A stretch of 64,000 bases of DNA from Selenomonas sp. (GTDB taxonomy: Bacteria > Bacillota > Negativicutes > Selenomonadales > Selenomonadaceae), in contig NZ_JALFCU010000018.1 in assembly GCF_022771645.1 (NCBI RefSeq), positions 1 to 64,000 of the forward strand. Reading direction: 5' to 3'. Every line of letters starts with the position of its first letter. Position 1 is the first letter of the stretch. The translations under genes were made by a program, and so were the position numbers. Of the stretch, positions 9,493-19,084 are shown in pieces. The notes beneath the pieces are model-generated. The model had not been told where the DNA came from. It was given only the letters and a program-made list of their open reading frames with translations, and ran no database searches.

Positions 9493-11058
9493 ATGGCAAA
9501 GAACCTTCTGGAAATGAAGGACATCATCAAGGAATTCCCGGGCGGCGTGCGCGCGCTCGACCATGTCGACCTCCAGGTGGAGGAAGGCTCGATCCATGCG
9601 CTCTGCGGCGAGAACGGCGCCGGCAAATCGACGCTCATGAACGTGCTGTCGGGCATTTACCCGTACGGGACGTATGAGGGCGACATCATTTATGACGGCC
9701 AGCCGTGCAAGTTCCAGACGATCCGTGACAGCGAAAAGAAAGGCATCGTCATCATCCATCAGGAGCTCGCGCTCGTGCCGTATCTCTCTGTTATGGAGAA
9801 CATGTTCCTCGGCAGCGAATGCCAGAGCCACGGGCTCGTGAATTGGGAAGAGTGCCACCAGAAAGCCGTCGACCTCATGAAGCGTATCGGCCTCGACGTT
9901 TCGCCGGGCATCCCGGTCAACAAGCTCGGCGTCGGCCAGCAGCAGCTCATCGAGATCGCGAAAGCGCTCGCGAAGGACGTGCGGCTGCTCATCCTCGATG
10001 AGCCGACGGCGTCGCTCAACGACGAGGACAGCGAAAAGCTGCTGAACCTCATCCTCGAGTTGCGGAAGAATCTGAAGATTACGGCGATCATCATTTCGCA
10101 CAAGCTCAATGAGATCACGAAAGTCGCGGACCGCATCACGATCATCCGCGATGGCCGGACGATCGAGACGCTGACGAAAGGCGTGGACGACATCTCGGAA
10201 GACCGCATCATCAAGGGCATGGTCGGCCGCGAGATCACGAACCGCTATCCGGAGCGCCTGCCGGGGACGACAATCGGCGATACGTGCTTCGAGGTGAAGG
10301 ACTGGACGGTCTGGTCGCCGTATGTCGCCGGGAAGCTCGTGGTGGATCACGTGAACTTCCATGTGCGGCGCGGCGAGGTCGTCGGCATCGCCGGCCTCAT
10401 GGGTGCGGGACGCACGGAGCTCGCCATGAGCTTGTTCGGCCGCGCGTACGGCCGGAACATCAGCGGGCAGATTTTCAAAGACGGCAAAGAGCTCCATCTG
10501 AAGAGCGTGGTCGACGCGATTGAAGCCGGCCTCGCCTACGCGACGGAAGACCGCAAGGGTAACGGTCTCGTGCTCATGGAGAGCATCCGCGAGAACATCA
10601 CGCTGCCGACGATCGGCCGCCTCGCGAAAGGCGGCGTCATTGACGAAAACCAGGAAGTCTGCGTCGCGGAAGATTATATGAAGCGGCTGAAGATCAAGGC
10701 GCCGGGCATTTTCCAGAAGACGCGCAACCTCTCGGGCGGCAACCAGCAGAAAGTCATGCTGGCGCGCTGGATTTATGCCGACCCGGACATCCTGATCCTC
10801 GACGAGCCGACGCGCGGCATCGACGTCGGCGCGAAGTACGAAATCTACTGCATCATCAACGAGCTCGCGAAGAAGGGGAAGTCCGTCATCGTCATCTCGT
10901 CGGAGATGCCGGAGGTGCTCGGTGTGTCCGACCGCATCTACGTCATGAACGAAGGGCGTTTCGTCGGCGAGTTGACGCGCGAGCAAGCCTCGCAGGAAGC
11001 CATCATGAAATACATCATGGACGCGAACGCGGGAGAAACGCCGCGTAAGGCCAGCTGA
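9493..11058 (+). CDS. mmsA: multiple-monosaccharide ABC transporter ATPase
   Basis: The 521-residue protein (XylG/GguA type) has two ATPase domains. Domain 1 has Walker [10 protein letters not shown] near residue 40, the [15 protein letters not shown] signature and [11 protein letters not shown]. Domain 2 has the reduced Walker [11 protein letters not shown] usual in sugar ATPases, [14 protein letters not shown] and [14 protein letters not shown]. It drives uptake of xylose or other monosaccharides through the partner permease. ATG 9493 follows GAAGGTG; an upstream in-frame ATG at 9466 lies just after the hairpin and is less likely. This gene is intact although its binding protein and permease are broken. 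Confidence 0.92.
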   Translation: MAKNLLEMKDIIKEFPGGVRALDHVDLQVEEGSIHALCGENGAGKSTLMNVLSGIYPYGTYEGDIIYDGQPCKFQTIRDSEKKGIVIIHQELALVPYLSVMENMFLGSECQSHGLVNWEECHQKAVDLMKRIGLDVSPGIPVNKLGVGQQQLIEIAKALAKDVRLLILDEPTASLNDEDSEKLLNLILELRKNLKITAIIISHKLNEITKVADRITIIRDGRTIETLTKGVDDISEDRIIKGMVGREITNRYPERLPGTTIGDTCFEVKDWTVWSPYVAGKLVVDHVNFHVRRGEVVGIAGLMGAGRTELAMSLFGRAYGRNISGQIFKDGKELHLKSVVDAIEAGLAYATEDRKGNGLVLMESIRENITLPTIGRLAKGGVIDENQEVCVAEDYMKRLKIKAPGIFQKTRNLSGGNQQKVMLARWIYADPDILILDEPTRGIDVGAKYEIYCIINELAKKGKSVIVISSEMPEVLGVSDRIYVMNEGRFVGELTREQASQEAIMKYIMDANAGETPRKAS

Positions 11059-11089
11059 ATCACATTTACCACCCATAGGAGGGCTCATC

Positions 11090-12290
11090 ATGGAACATCA
11101 GATGACGGCGGACAGCCTCAAGGGTTCGCCGCTCTTAAACAAGGCGTCCGTCGCGGGTTTCGTCCAGAAATACGCGATGTTCGTCGCCGCTCATCTTCAT
11201 CGCGATTCTCTTCCAGTTCCTCACGGACGGCGTGCTGCTCGCACCGATGAACGTCTCGAAGCTCATCATGCAGAACAGCTACATCCTCATCCTCGCCATC
11301 GGCATGCTGCCGTGCATTCTGACGGGCGACATCGACCTCTCCGTCGGCTCGGTGCTCGCCGTCGTCGGCGCGATCTCGGCGACGATGATCGTGAGCTACG
11401 GCATGTCCGTGCCGCTGACCGTCGCCGTCTGCCTCGCATTCGGCCTGCTCGTCGGCGCCTGGCAGGGCTTCTGGATCGCGTTCGTGCGCGTGCCGTCGTT
11501 CATCGTCACGCTCGCGGGCATGCTGATTTTCCGCGGCATGACGATGGTCATCCTCGACGGCAACACGCTGTCGCCGTTCCCCGACTCGTATCAGTTCATC
11601 GCGCAGAAATTCCTCGTCGACATTCCGCTCTTTGCGGCCATCCCGGGCAGCACGATGATCGTCGGCGCGCTCGTTGCGGCGCTCGGCGCGTACATGTTCA
11701 TCCATAACTATCGCCAGAAGGTCAAATACGGCCTGCCGGCCGGCACGAAGACGATGCTCATGGTGCGCGTCGCGATCGTCGTCGCCGTCACGCTGTTCGC
11801 TGCGTACTGGTTTACGCAGTTCAAGGGTCTGCCGCTCATCCTCATCCTGCTGGCGGCGCTCATTGCGATTTACTCGTTCATCACGAACCGCATGGTCATC
11901 GGCCGCCATATCTATGCGCTCGGCGGCAACGAGGCGGCGACGCGCCTCTCGGGCATCAAGACGAAATGGGTGCGCTTCCTCGTCTTCGTGAATATGGGCC
12001 TCATGGCGGCCGTCGCCGGCCTCGTGTTCTCGGCGCGCCTGAACTGCGCAGCGCCATCTGCCGGCGTGTCATTCGAGCTCGATGCCATCGCTGCCTGCTA
12101 CATCGGTGGCGCGTCCGCGACGGGCGGCATCGGAACGATCGTCGGCGCCGTCGTCGGCGGCCTCGTCATGGGCACGCTGAACAACGGCATGAGCATCCTC
12201 GGCATCGGCATCGACTGGCAGCAGATGATCAAAGGCCTCGTGCTGCTCGCCGCTGTTGCGTTCGACATCTACAACCAGTCAAAGAAATAA
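11090..12290 (+). pseudogene. mmsB: multiple-monosaccharide ABC permease, frameshifted
   Basis: ATG 11090 follows TAGGAGGG. The first 35 codons (to KYAMFVA) read correctly, then the frame breaks at 11187-11191. The continuation ALIFIAILFQFLTDGVLLAP is two bases out, as expected if one CG pair was lost from a GCCGCGCTC sequence. The downstream frame is intact to 12290 and has the XylH/MmsB hallmarks: GDIDLSVGSV, RVPSFIVTLAGMLIFRGM, YALGGNEAATRLSGI and FELDAIAACYIGGASATGGIGT. An internal start at about 11232 could give a protein lacking only the first membrane segment. Frameshift or sequencing error cannot be separated here. Confidence 0.85.
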
Positions 12291-12313
12291 TTCGTTGATA
12301 GGAGGAATCCGTT

Positions 12314-12934
12314 ATGCTTTCTGTCCATGATGAAGCGTTCCGCCCGTACGGGCGCGTGATCGATCTCGACCTCGCGGCGTTCGAGGCGGAAATCGCGAAG
12401 GTTGCGCTGCCGGAGGACGGCACGATATACGAGCCGTCGACGCCGGCGTTCGAAGCGCTGCCGCTGTTTACGGAATTGCAGGAGAAAATTTTCGGCGAGC
12501 TGCCGATCGAGTTCGGCCATTGCAGCGGACGCAACCACAAGCTCAACGCCGTCGAATATCACCGCTCGTCGGAAGTCGACATCGCCGCGACGGATCTCTA
12601 TCTCATGCTCGGCAAACAGCAGGATATCGACTCCGAGACGTTCCATTACGAGACGAAGCGCATCGAGGCGTTCTTCGTGCCGGCGGGCACGGCTGTCGAG
12701 CTCTATGCGACGACGCTGCACTTCGCACCGTGCAGCGCGGGCGCGGATGCGGAGTTCCGCTGCGGCGTCGTGCTGCCGAGCGGGACGAACGTCCCCCTCG
12801 TGAACTTGACGCGCGGCGCCGGTGAAGACCGTCTGCTCTTCGCGAACAACAAATGGCTCATCGCGCATGCGGAGAGCGGGCTTGAGAAAGATGGCGCGTT
12901 CGTCGGCCTCGTCGGCGAGAATCTCACGCGCTGA
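12314..12934 (+). CDS. DUF4867 family protein
   Basis: This 206-residue soluble protein starts at ATG 12314 after AGGAGG, 23 bases after the permease gene. It contains HCSGRNHKLNAVEYHRSSEVDIA and FFVPAGTAVELYATTLHFAPC, which fit the DUF4867 family found in sugar-utilisation operons of Firmicutes. The His and Glu pattern and predicted beta-rich fold suggest a cupin-like metal-binding sugar epimerase or mutarotase; that role is inference, not established. Being last in the xylose-type operon, it probably acts on an imported sugar or its ketose. Confidence 0.75.
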   Translation: MLSVHDEAFRPYGRVIDLDLAAFEAEIAKVALPEDGTIYEPSTPAFEALPLFTELQEKIFGELPIEFGHCSGRNHKLNAVEYHRSSEVDIAATDLYLMLGKQQDIDSETFHYETKRIEAFFVPAGTAVELYATTLHFAPCSAGADAEFRCGVVLPSGTNVPLVNLTRGAGEDRLLFANNKWLIAHAESGLEKDGAFVGLVGENLTR

Positions 12935-12987
12935 GCGCCTGCCTGGGCGCGTGGACGGGATGCACGTTTCGTCGGGATTCGTCCGCC

Positions 12988-13022
12988 TTTACCTTTTCCC
13001 CGGAATCTGATACAATGCGTGC
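12988..13022 (+). promoter_or_regulatory. promoter of the LacI regulator with an operator half-site
   Basis: TTTACC (12988-12993), a 17-nt spacer and TACAAT (13011-13016) precede the regulator. The next six bases, 13017-13022, are GCGTGC, identical to one half of the palindromic operators at 6823 and 7047, which hints at autoregulation. Confidence 0.5.
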
Positions 13023-13055
13023 ATGGGAAAATCGAACGGGGAGTGGGGGACTGCT

Positions 13056-14069
13056 ATGGTGACGATGAAGAAAATCGCGGAGCTCTGCCACGTGTCGCGC
13101 GGAACGGTCGACCGCGTGCTGCACGGGCGCGGGCGCGTGAACGCGGACACGGCGGCCAATATCCGCCGCGTCGCGAAAGAGCTCGGCTACGAGCCGAACC
13201 CGGCGGCGAAAGCGCTTGCGGCGCGCAAGAAACAGCCGACGGTCGCCGTCATCCTGCCGAGCGAGGGCAACGCGTTCTTTGACGAAGTCATCCGCGGCCT
13301 GCAGGCGGCGGCCGACGAGTACAAGATCTACGGGCTCACGATGCAGCTCTTGACGATGAAGGGCTACGACCCCGGCACGATGCTGGAGCTGCTCGACGCG
13401 GTGGAGGACGCCGATGCTATCCTCATCGCCCCGATCGACGATGACGACATCCGCCGGGCCATTGACCATTTCGTCGATATGGGGAAATTCGTCGTGACAG
13501 TTAACGGCGACCTGCCGTCATCGAAGCGCCACGCCTACGTTGGCAGCGACTACGAGAACGGCGGCGTCACGGCGTGCGCGCTTTTAGAGGCGTTCACGCA
13601 CGGCCAGGCGCGCGTCGGCGTCGTGCTCGGCAGCCAGCGCATCAGCGGCCACCGCGCGCGGCTCGCAGGCTTCGAGTGGCGCATGAAGCGTTCGCCCGGC
13701 CTCGCGATCGAGGCGGTCATCGAGAACGACGACGACGAGTTCACGTCGTTCGAGCGCACGAAGGCGATGCTGCGCACGCACCCGCAGATCACGGCGCTGT
13801 TCCTCGTTGCGGGCGGCGTCTACGGCGCGTGCCGTGCCGTCAAGGAGCTCGCGCCCGAGCATCGTCCGACCGTCATCGCGTTTGATAGCGTGCCGTCGAC
13901 GGTCGAGATGATGAAAGAAGGCATCATCAAGGCCGTGCTCTACCAGCACCCGTACCGCCAGGGCCACCGCGCTATGGAGCTCGCGTTCGACAAGCTCGTG
14001 AACGGGCGCGCGCCGTACAAGGAAATGTACATTTTGAACCACGAGATCCGGCTGCTCGAAAACGTCTGA
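13056..14069 (+). CDS. LacI-family transcriptional regulator of the pentose locus
   Basis: The 337-residue protein starts best at ATG 13056 (MVTMKKIAELCHVS), after a G-rich ribosome site; the longer frame from 13023 adds an atypical N-terminus. A LacI helix-turn-helix occupies about residues 4-50 (VSRGTVDRVLHGRGRV and then AKELGYEPN). A periplasmic-binding-like effector domain follows (PTVAVILPSEGNAFFDEVIRGLQ to the end), of the type that binds pentoses or sugar derivatives. The gene ends the operon region it probably controls, and the paired operators near 6823 and 7047 are the likely binding sites. Both are inference from position and palindrome type. Confidence 0.88.
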   Translation: MVTMKKIAELCHVSRGTVDRVLHGRGRVNADTAANIRRVAKELGYEPNPAAKALAARKKQPTVAVILPSEGNAFFDEVIRGLQAAADEYKIYGLTMQLLTMKGYDPGTMLELLDAVEDADAILIAPIDDDDIRRAIDHFVDMGKFVVTVNGDLPSSKRHAYVGSDYENGGVTACALLEAFTHGQARVGVVLGSQRISGHRARLAGFEWRMKRSPGLAIEAVIENDDDEFTSFERTKAMLRTHPQITALFLVAGGVYGACRAVKELAPEHRPTVIAFDSVPSTVEMMKEGIIKAVLYQHPYRQGHRAMELAFDKLVNGRAPYKEMYILNHEIRLLENV

Positions 14070-14114
14070 GACGGATGTGGCATGAGATGCTCGTGGATTT
14101 AAAAACGTAAAATA

Positions 14115-14155
14115 GGCCAGAAGCGGCGTTTATGCCACATCTGGCCTTGCTTTTT
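14115..14155 (+). terminator. rho-independent terminator
   Basis: GGCCAGA and TCTGGCC form a stem, with an inner imperfect GCGGC/GCCAC pairing, followed by TTGCTTTTTATTT. It ends the regulator transcript. Confidence 0.8.
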
Positions 14156-14171
14156 ATTTCGAGACTGGATA

Positions 14172-14200
14172 TTTTCACCATGTCAACCCTGCCGTATACT
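14172..14200 (+). promoter_or_regulatory. promoter of pdxST
   Basis: TTTTCA (14172-14177), 17-nt spacer, TATACT (14195-14200), about 30 nt before the pdxS start. Confidence 0.6.
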
Positions 14201-14229
14201 AAGCGCATCAAGCAAAGGAGCGATGATGT

Positions 14230-15117
14230 ATGGCAGAACCGTCGAAGAAAGACCAGTATGAACTCAACAAGCAGCTCGCGCAGATGCTGAAGGGCGGCGT
14301 CATCATGGACGTCACGACGCCGGAGCAGGCGAAGATCGCCGAAGCGGCCGGCGCGTGCGCCGTCATGGCGCTCGAACGCATCCCAGCCGACATCCGCGCT
14401 GCGGGCGGCGTGTCGCGCATGAGCGATCCCGCGATGATCGAGGGCATCCAAGCCGCCGTCTCCATCCCCGTCATGGCGAAATGCCGCATCGGCCATTTCG
14501 TGGAAGCTCAAATATTGGAAGCCATCGAGATCGATTACATCGATGAGAGCGAGGTGCTGACGCCGGCCGACGACGTCTACCATATCGACAAGACGCAGTT
14601 CCGCGTGCCGTTCGTCTGCGGCGCGCGCGACCTCGGCGAGGCGCTGCGGCGCATCGCGGAAGGCGCGTCGATGATCCGCACGAAAGGCGAGCCGGGCACG
14701 GGTGACGTCGTGCAGGCCGTCCATCACATGCGGAAAATCCAGCAGGAGATTGCGCGCGTCGCGAGCCTGCGGAACGACGAGCTCTTCGAAGCCGCAAAGG
14801 AATACCAGGTGCCGTACACGCTCGTGAAATCCGTCCACGACGAAAAGCGCCTGCCCGTCGTGAACTTTGCGGCGGGCGGCGTCGCGACGCCGGCGGATGC
14901 GGCGCTCATGATGCAGCTCGGCGCGGAAGGCGTCTTCGTCGGCAGCGGCATCTTCAAGTCCGGCGACCCCGCGAAGCGCGCGGCGGCCATCGTGCAGGCC
15001 GTCACGAATTACACGGACGCGAAGCGCATCGCGAAGCTCTCGGAAAACCTCGGCGAGGCGATGGTCGGCATCAACGCTGACGAGATCGCGACGCTGATGG
15101 CGGAGCGCGGCAAATGA
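14230..15117 (+). CDS. pdxS: pyridoxal 5'-phosphate synthase, lyase subunit
   Basis: The 295-residue TIM-barrel protein builds PLP from ribose 5-phosphate, glyceraldehyde 3-phosphate and ammonia delivered by PdxT. Highly conserved blocks are present: [60 protein letters not shown] with the Schiff-base Lys, [11 protein letters not shown], and [11 protein letters not shown] with the second Lys. Length equals the usual 290-297. ATG 14230 follows AAAGGAG. The stop overlaps the pdxT start, so the two subunits are coupled. This is the deoxyxylulose-5-phosphate-independent B6 pathway of Firmicutes and Actinobacteria. Confidence 0.97.
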   Translation: MAEPSKKDQYELNKQLAQMLKGGVIMDVTTPEQAKIAEAAGACAVMALERIPADIRAAGGVSRMSDPAMIEGIQAAVSIPVMAKCRIGHFVEAQILEAIEIDYIDESEVLTPADDVYHIDKTQFRVPFVCGARDLGEALRRIAEGASMIRTKGEPGTGDVVQAVHHMRKIQQEIARVASLRNDELFEAAKEYQVPYTLVKSVHDEKRLPVVNFAAGGVATPADAALMMQLGAEGVFVGSGIFKSGDPAKRAAAIVQAVTNYTDAKRIAKLSENLGEAMVGINADEIATLMAERGK

Positions 15118-15707
15118 TCGGCGTGCTCGCGCTCCAAGGCGCGTTCATCGAGCATGAACAGATGCTGCGGTCGCTTGGCGCGGAGTGCCGCGAGCTGCGC
15201 GAGCGCCGCGACCTCGACGCGCCGCTCGACGGTCTCGTGCTGCCGGGCGGCGAGAGCACGGTGCAGAAAAAACTCCTCGCCGACCTCGGTATGTTTGACG
15301 AGCTGAAGCGGCGCATCGCGGGCGGCCTCCCCGTGCTCGCGACGTGCGCCGGCCTCATCCTGCTCGCCGAGGACACGACGCAGGACGCGAGCCCGTACCC
15401 CGGCTTTGGCACGCTGCACGTCCGCGTGCGCCGCAATGCGTACGGACGGCAGCTCGGCAGCTTTTCGACCGTGCAGACTATCAAAGGCCTCGGCGCGTTC
15501 CCGATGCGCTTCATCCGCGCGCCGTTCATCGAGGCGGCCGCGCCGGATGTCACCGTCCTCGCGCGCGTCGACGGCAACATCGTCGCCGTGAAGCAAGCGC
15601 ATCAGATCGCGCTCGCATTCCACCCCGAGCTCGGCTGCGACACGCGCGTGCACGAAGCGTTTTTGAAAGACGTTGCGTCTGCGGCTTCCGCGCGCCGCTC
15701 CGCATGA
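15114..15707 (+). CDS. pdxT: pyridoxal 5'-phosphate synthase, glutaminase subunit
   Basis: The 197-residue class I glutamine amidotransferase hydrolyses glutamine and passes ammonia to PdxS. It begins [20 protein letters not shown]. The GGESTV motif, the nucleophile Cys78 in [11 protein letters not shown], and His170 with Glu172 in FHPELG give the complete catalytic triad. ATG overlaps the pdxS stop as ATGA. A strong terminator follows the gene. Normal length and no anomalies. Confidence 0.96.
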   Translation: MIGVLALQGAFIEHEQMLRSLGAECRELRERRDLDAPLDGLVLPGGESTVQKKLLADLGMFDELKRRIAGGLPVLATCAGLILLAEDTTQDASPYPGFGTLHVRVRRNAYGRQLGSFSTVQTIKGLGAFPMRFIRAPFIEAAAPDVTVLARVDGNIVAVKQAHQIALAFHPELGCDTRVHEAFLKDVASAASARRSA

Positions 15708-15718
15708 CAGAGCCCCCC

Positions 15719-15754
15719 AGGCTGTTGCAGTCACCTGCAACGGCCTTTTTTTTT
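15719..15754 (+). terminator. rho-independent terminator of pdxST
   Basis: GTTGCAG and CTGCAAC form a stem extended by GGC/GCC, followed by nine T. Confidence 0.93.
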
Positions 15755-15829
15755 GCCCAGAAACGCGCAGGGAAGTCCTGCGTGCTCATGTACGGTTGAT
15801 TCAGAAGTCGTTCAGAAACGTGCGCGTTC

Positions 15830-15859
15830 TTGAACCAACCGACCATAAGACGATAGAAT
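15830..15859 (+). promoter_or_regulatory. promoter of the GH2-porin operon
   Basis: TTGAAC (15830-15835), 18-nt spacer, TAGAAT (15854-15859), about 100 nt before the GH2 start. The leader between them is about 90 nt with no feature I recognise. Confidence 0.6.
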
Positions 15860-15957
15860 AATTGAAGGACACGCCCTCGTATGATAAAGTCAGGATAAAC
15901 AAGAGGCCAAACAGGAATCTGTGCAAGAAACGTACAGATCATAGAGGGGACGAAATC

Positions 15958-18468
15958 ATGATGAAGATGAAATGGAGGAAGATGGCACTGCCGCTCGCGC
16001 TTTCCGTGCTGCCGCTGGCAGGGGCTGCCGTGCCCCAGAACACGAGCGTGATGCTTTCGGTCTGCGAGGCAAAGGCGGCGGACGCGGCGGAGGCGCCGGG
16101 CGTGGCGCGGCGTGCGCCGTTCGATCGCAACTGGCGATTTTGCCTCGGCGAGCTCGTGCATCCGGAAGTCCCGTCGTTCGATGACAGCGGCTGGCGGACG
16201 CTCGACGTGCCGCACGATTGGAGCATCGAATTCCCTTTTGACGAAACGTCGCCGGCGGGCAGCGGCGGCGGCTTCCTGAACGGCGGTGTCGGCTGGTATC
16301 GCAAGACGTTCACGCTGCCCGATGTCGGCGACAAAAAGGTGCTGATCGATTTCGACGGCGTCTACATGAACTCCAAGGTTTTCATCAACGGCCATTTGCT
16401 CGGCACGCATCCGAACGGCTATACGTCGTTCCAGTACGATCTCACGCCGTATCTCTTCCAGGACGGCACGCCGAATGTGCTCGCCGTCCGCGTCGAGAAC
16501 AACCAGCCGACGAGCCGCTGGTACTCGGGCACGGGCATCGAGCGGAACGTCTGGCTGCAGACGCTCGCGCCCGTCCACGTCGCGCAGTGGGGCACGTTCG
16601 TCACGACGCCGACGCCCGTGAAAACGAAAGACGGATGGGACGCGACGGCGGACATCCGGACGAAGGTCGCGAACGAGACGACACAGCAGAAGATCGTCCG
16701 CGTCGTGTCGAACGTCTACGGGCCGAACAAAAAACTCGTCGGCACGGCGGAAACATCGGTCGTGCTCGATGCCGGCGAGACGCAGGCGGCCCGGCAGTCC
16801 GTTGCCATCCCGGACGCGGCGCTCTGGTCGATCGACCAGCCACAACTTTACAAACTCGAAACGAACATCGTCGATGACGGCACGGTCGTCGATACGACGG
16901 AGACGCCGTTCGGCGTGCGGTTCTTTGCCTTTGATGCGAACACGGGCTTTTCACTGAACGGCGTGCCGATGAAGATGCACGGCGTCTGCCTGCATCACGA
17001 CCAGGGCAGCCTCGGCGCGGTGACGAACGTGCGCGCTTTGGAACGCCAGTTCCAGATCATGAAGGACATGGGCGTCAACGCGTTGCGCACGACGCACAAC
17101 CCGCCGACGCCGGAGTTCCTCGACCTTGCGGACCGCATGGGCTTCCTCGTCATGGATGAGGCGTTCGACATGTGGGAGATCAAGAAGAGCACGAACGACT
17201 ACCATCTCTATTTCAACGAGTGGTCGGACCGCGATCTCGCCTCGATGGTCGAGCGCGACAAGAATCATCCGTCCATCGTCATCTGGAGCATCGGCAACGA
17301 GATTCCTGATCGCTCGTATGCGACGGCGAAGCGCCTGCGCGATGACGTGCGCGCTATCGACACGACGCGCCCCATCGCCATGGCGAACGCGGGCGGCAAC
17401 TACGACACGCAGACGGTCGACCTGCTCGACCTCGTCGGCTACAACTATTACGATTATCCGACGACGAAGCTCGGCGAGAAAATCTACGATGAGGATCACG
17501 CGAAGCATCCGAACTGGAAGATTTTCGGCAGCGAGACGTCGTCGGCCATCCGCTCGCGTGGCGTCTACCATCTGCCGACGGACGTCTTGAAGCCGACGCT
17601 CGATCACTTTGACGAGCTGAAAAAAGCCGACCAGCAGTGCTCGAGCTACGACAACACCGTCGTGCCTTGGGGCGATACGGCGGAAAAAACGTGGATCGAT
17701 GACCGCGACCGGCCGTTCACGTTCGGCCAGTTCGTCTGGACGGGCTTTGACTACATCGGCGAGCCGACGCCGTATGACAAGTCGAAAAGCTCGTACTTCG
17801 GCATCGTCGATACGTGCGGCTTCCCGAAAGACATCTATTATTTCTACAAGAGCCAATGGACAGATCGGCCGCTCGTGCATCTCCTGCCGTCGTGGGAACG
17901 CGACCGCTGGCAGGAGGGCGAGACCGTGCCCGTCTGGGCGTATACGAATGCCGCAAGCGTCGAACTGTATCTCAATGGCAAGTCGCTCGGCACGCAGCAC
18001 TACGATCCGAACGGTGCGGTGCTGCATCTCGCTTGGGATGTCCCGTATACGCCGGGCGAGCTCAAGGCCGTCGCGCGTGACGAGAACGGCAAGGAAATCG
18101 CGAAAGACGTCATCCGCACATCGACGGGCGCGGCGAGAATCCGCCTGACGGCAGATGCGAAGAGCGTGAAGACCGACGGCAAAGACCTCGTCTACATCAC
18201 GGCGGACATCGTCGATGACGACGGCGACCTCGTCGCGAACGCGGACGATCTCGTCTCGTTCCACGTCACGGGCGGCACGGTCGTCGGCGTCGACAACGGC
18301 GACGGCGCGAGCTTCGAACCGTACAAGGGCACGCGCCGCAAAGCGTTCCACGGCAAATGCCTCGCGATCGTGCAGCCGGACGGCAGCAAAGGGGAAATGA
18401 CCGTCACCGCGTCGAATTGGGAGAAGAAACTCACGTCGAACGAAGTCCGCGTGCGCGTGAAGAAATAA
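15958..18468 (+). CDS. exported GH2 beta-galactosidase
   Basis: From ATG 15958 (after GAGGGGA) the protein has 836 residues with a signal peptide (MMKMKWRKMALPLALSVLPL), so it acts outside the cytoplasm; a longer frame from 15862 has no good ribosome site. Domains run GH2 N-terminal jelly roll (about 55-200), immunoglobulin-like domain, TIM barrel, a DUF4982-type domain (about 640-720) and a C-terminal Ig/invasin-like domain. The acid/base is Glu448 in SIGNEIPDRS and the nucleophile Glu526 in IFGSETSSA. GH2 enzymes with this architecture remove terminal beta-galactose from plant or host glycans. It leads a four-gene operon ending in an SLH porin. Confidence 0.9.
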   Translation: MMKMKWRKMALPLALSVLPLAGAAVPQNTSVMLSVCEAKAADAAEAPGVARRAPFDRNWRFCLGELVHPEVPSFDDSGWRTLDVPHDWSIEFPFDETSPAGSGGGFLNGGVGWYRKTFTLPDVGDKKVLIDFDGVYMNSKVFINGHLLGTHPNGYTSFQYDLTPYLFQDGTPNVLAVRVENNQPTSRWYSGTGIERNVWLQTLAPVHVAQWGTFVTTPTPVKTKDGWDATADIRTKVANETTQQKIVRVVSNVYGPNKKLVGTAETSVVLDAGETQAARQSVAIPDAALWSIDQPQLYKLETNIVDDGTVVDTTETPFGVRFFAFDANTGFSLNGVPMKMHGVCLHHDQGSLGAVTNVRALERQFQIMKDMGVNALRTTHNPPTPEFLDLADRMGFLVMDEAFDMWEIKKSTNDYHLYFNEWSDRDLASMVERDKNHPSIVIWSIGNEIPDRSYATAKRLRDDVRAIDTTRPIAMANAGGNYDTQTVDLLDLVGYNYYDYPTTKLGEKIYDEDHAKHPNWKIFGSETSSAIRSRGVYHLPTDVLKPTLDHFDELKKADQQCSSYDNTVVPWGDTAEKTWIDDRDRPFTFGQFVWTGFDYIGEPTPYDKSKSSYFGIVDTCGFPKDIYYFYKSQWTDRPLVHLLPSWERDRWQEGETVPVWAYTNAASVELYLNGKSLGTQHYDPNGAVLHLAWDVPYTPGELKAVARDENGKEIAKDVIRTSTGAARIRLTADAKSVKTDGKDLVYITADIVDDDGDLVANADDLVSFHVTGGTVVGVDNGDGASFEPYKGTRRKAFHGKCLAIVQPDGSKGEMTVTASNWEKKLTSNEVRVRVKK

Positions 18469-18509
18469 ACGTGACAGACAGAAATGTGTTTTGATTGAGG
18501 GGATCAAAC

Positions 18510-19052
18510 ATGAAGAACAGGAAATGGCTGGCCGCCATTGCGGCGCTCGTGCTGTTGGAGCTTGCGCGCCCCGCAGGCGCGAATCCGCGGACGGCGGCAA
18601 ATACGTCGTACGATCCGGCGTGCCAAGGGCTGCACGTCGACCAGATCGGCTACTTGACGGGTACGAAGAAGGAAGCATTCGTCGCGACGGGCGCGGCGCC
18701 GGAGGGTACGTTCGAGCTCGTCGACGCGACGACGGGCGCGAGCGACTACACGGGGAAGCTCAGCGCGCAAAAGCATGACGACGTCGCGGGCGAAGATTTG
18801 CAGACAGCGGATTTTACAGGATTCAACACGCCCGGCACGTACAAGCTGAAGGTCGGCGACCGCCTGTCGTATGATTTCGAAATCGGCGACAACGTCTATG
18901 CGCTGCCGACGGCCGAGATCTGGCGCTCGTATGCGCTCATGCGCAGCGGCACGCCCATCAAAGACCCCGTGACGGGGCTCGACGTGCCCGAGGGCCATCC
19001 GCAGGACGGCCTCGTGCTGCCGAAGACTGACCCGTTCCCGATGGCCGAGTGA
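18510..19052 (+). CDS. secreted GH9-type N-terminal Ig-like domain protein without catalytic domain
   Basis: The 180-residue product starts at ATG 18510 after GAGGGGA and has a signal peptide ending near PAGA-NP. The mature part reads HVDQIGYLTGTKKEAFVATG, then DFTGFNTPGTYKLKVGDRLS and FEIGDNVYALP, which fits the CelD_N Ig-like domain that precedes the catalytic barrel in GH9 cellulases and xyloglucanases. Here the frame stops about 30 residues after that domain with no GH9 catalytic part. It is either a truncated GH9 enzyme or a stand-alone surface domain. It lies 41 bases after the GH2 gene in the same operon. Confidence 0.75.
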   Translation: MKNRKWLAAIAALVLLELARPAGANPRTAANTSYDPACQGLHVDQIGYLTGTKKEAFVATGAAPEGTFELVDATTGASDYTGKLSAQKHDDVAGEDLQTADFTGFNTPGTYKLKVGDRLSYDFEIGDNVYALPTAEIWRSYALMRSGTPIKDPVTGLDVPEGHPQDGLVLPKTDPFPMAE

Positions 19053-19084
19053 TCTGTGCGCAAGCTCCGAAAGGAAGAACGTTC

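Noticed and set aside
13023..13058. Upstream ATG for the LacI gene
   Set aside because: It adds 11 residues before the usual N-terminus and lacks a ribosome site; ATG 13056 has one.
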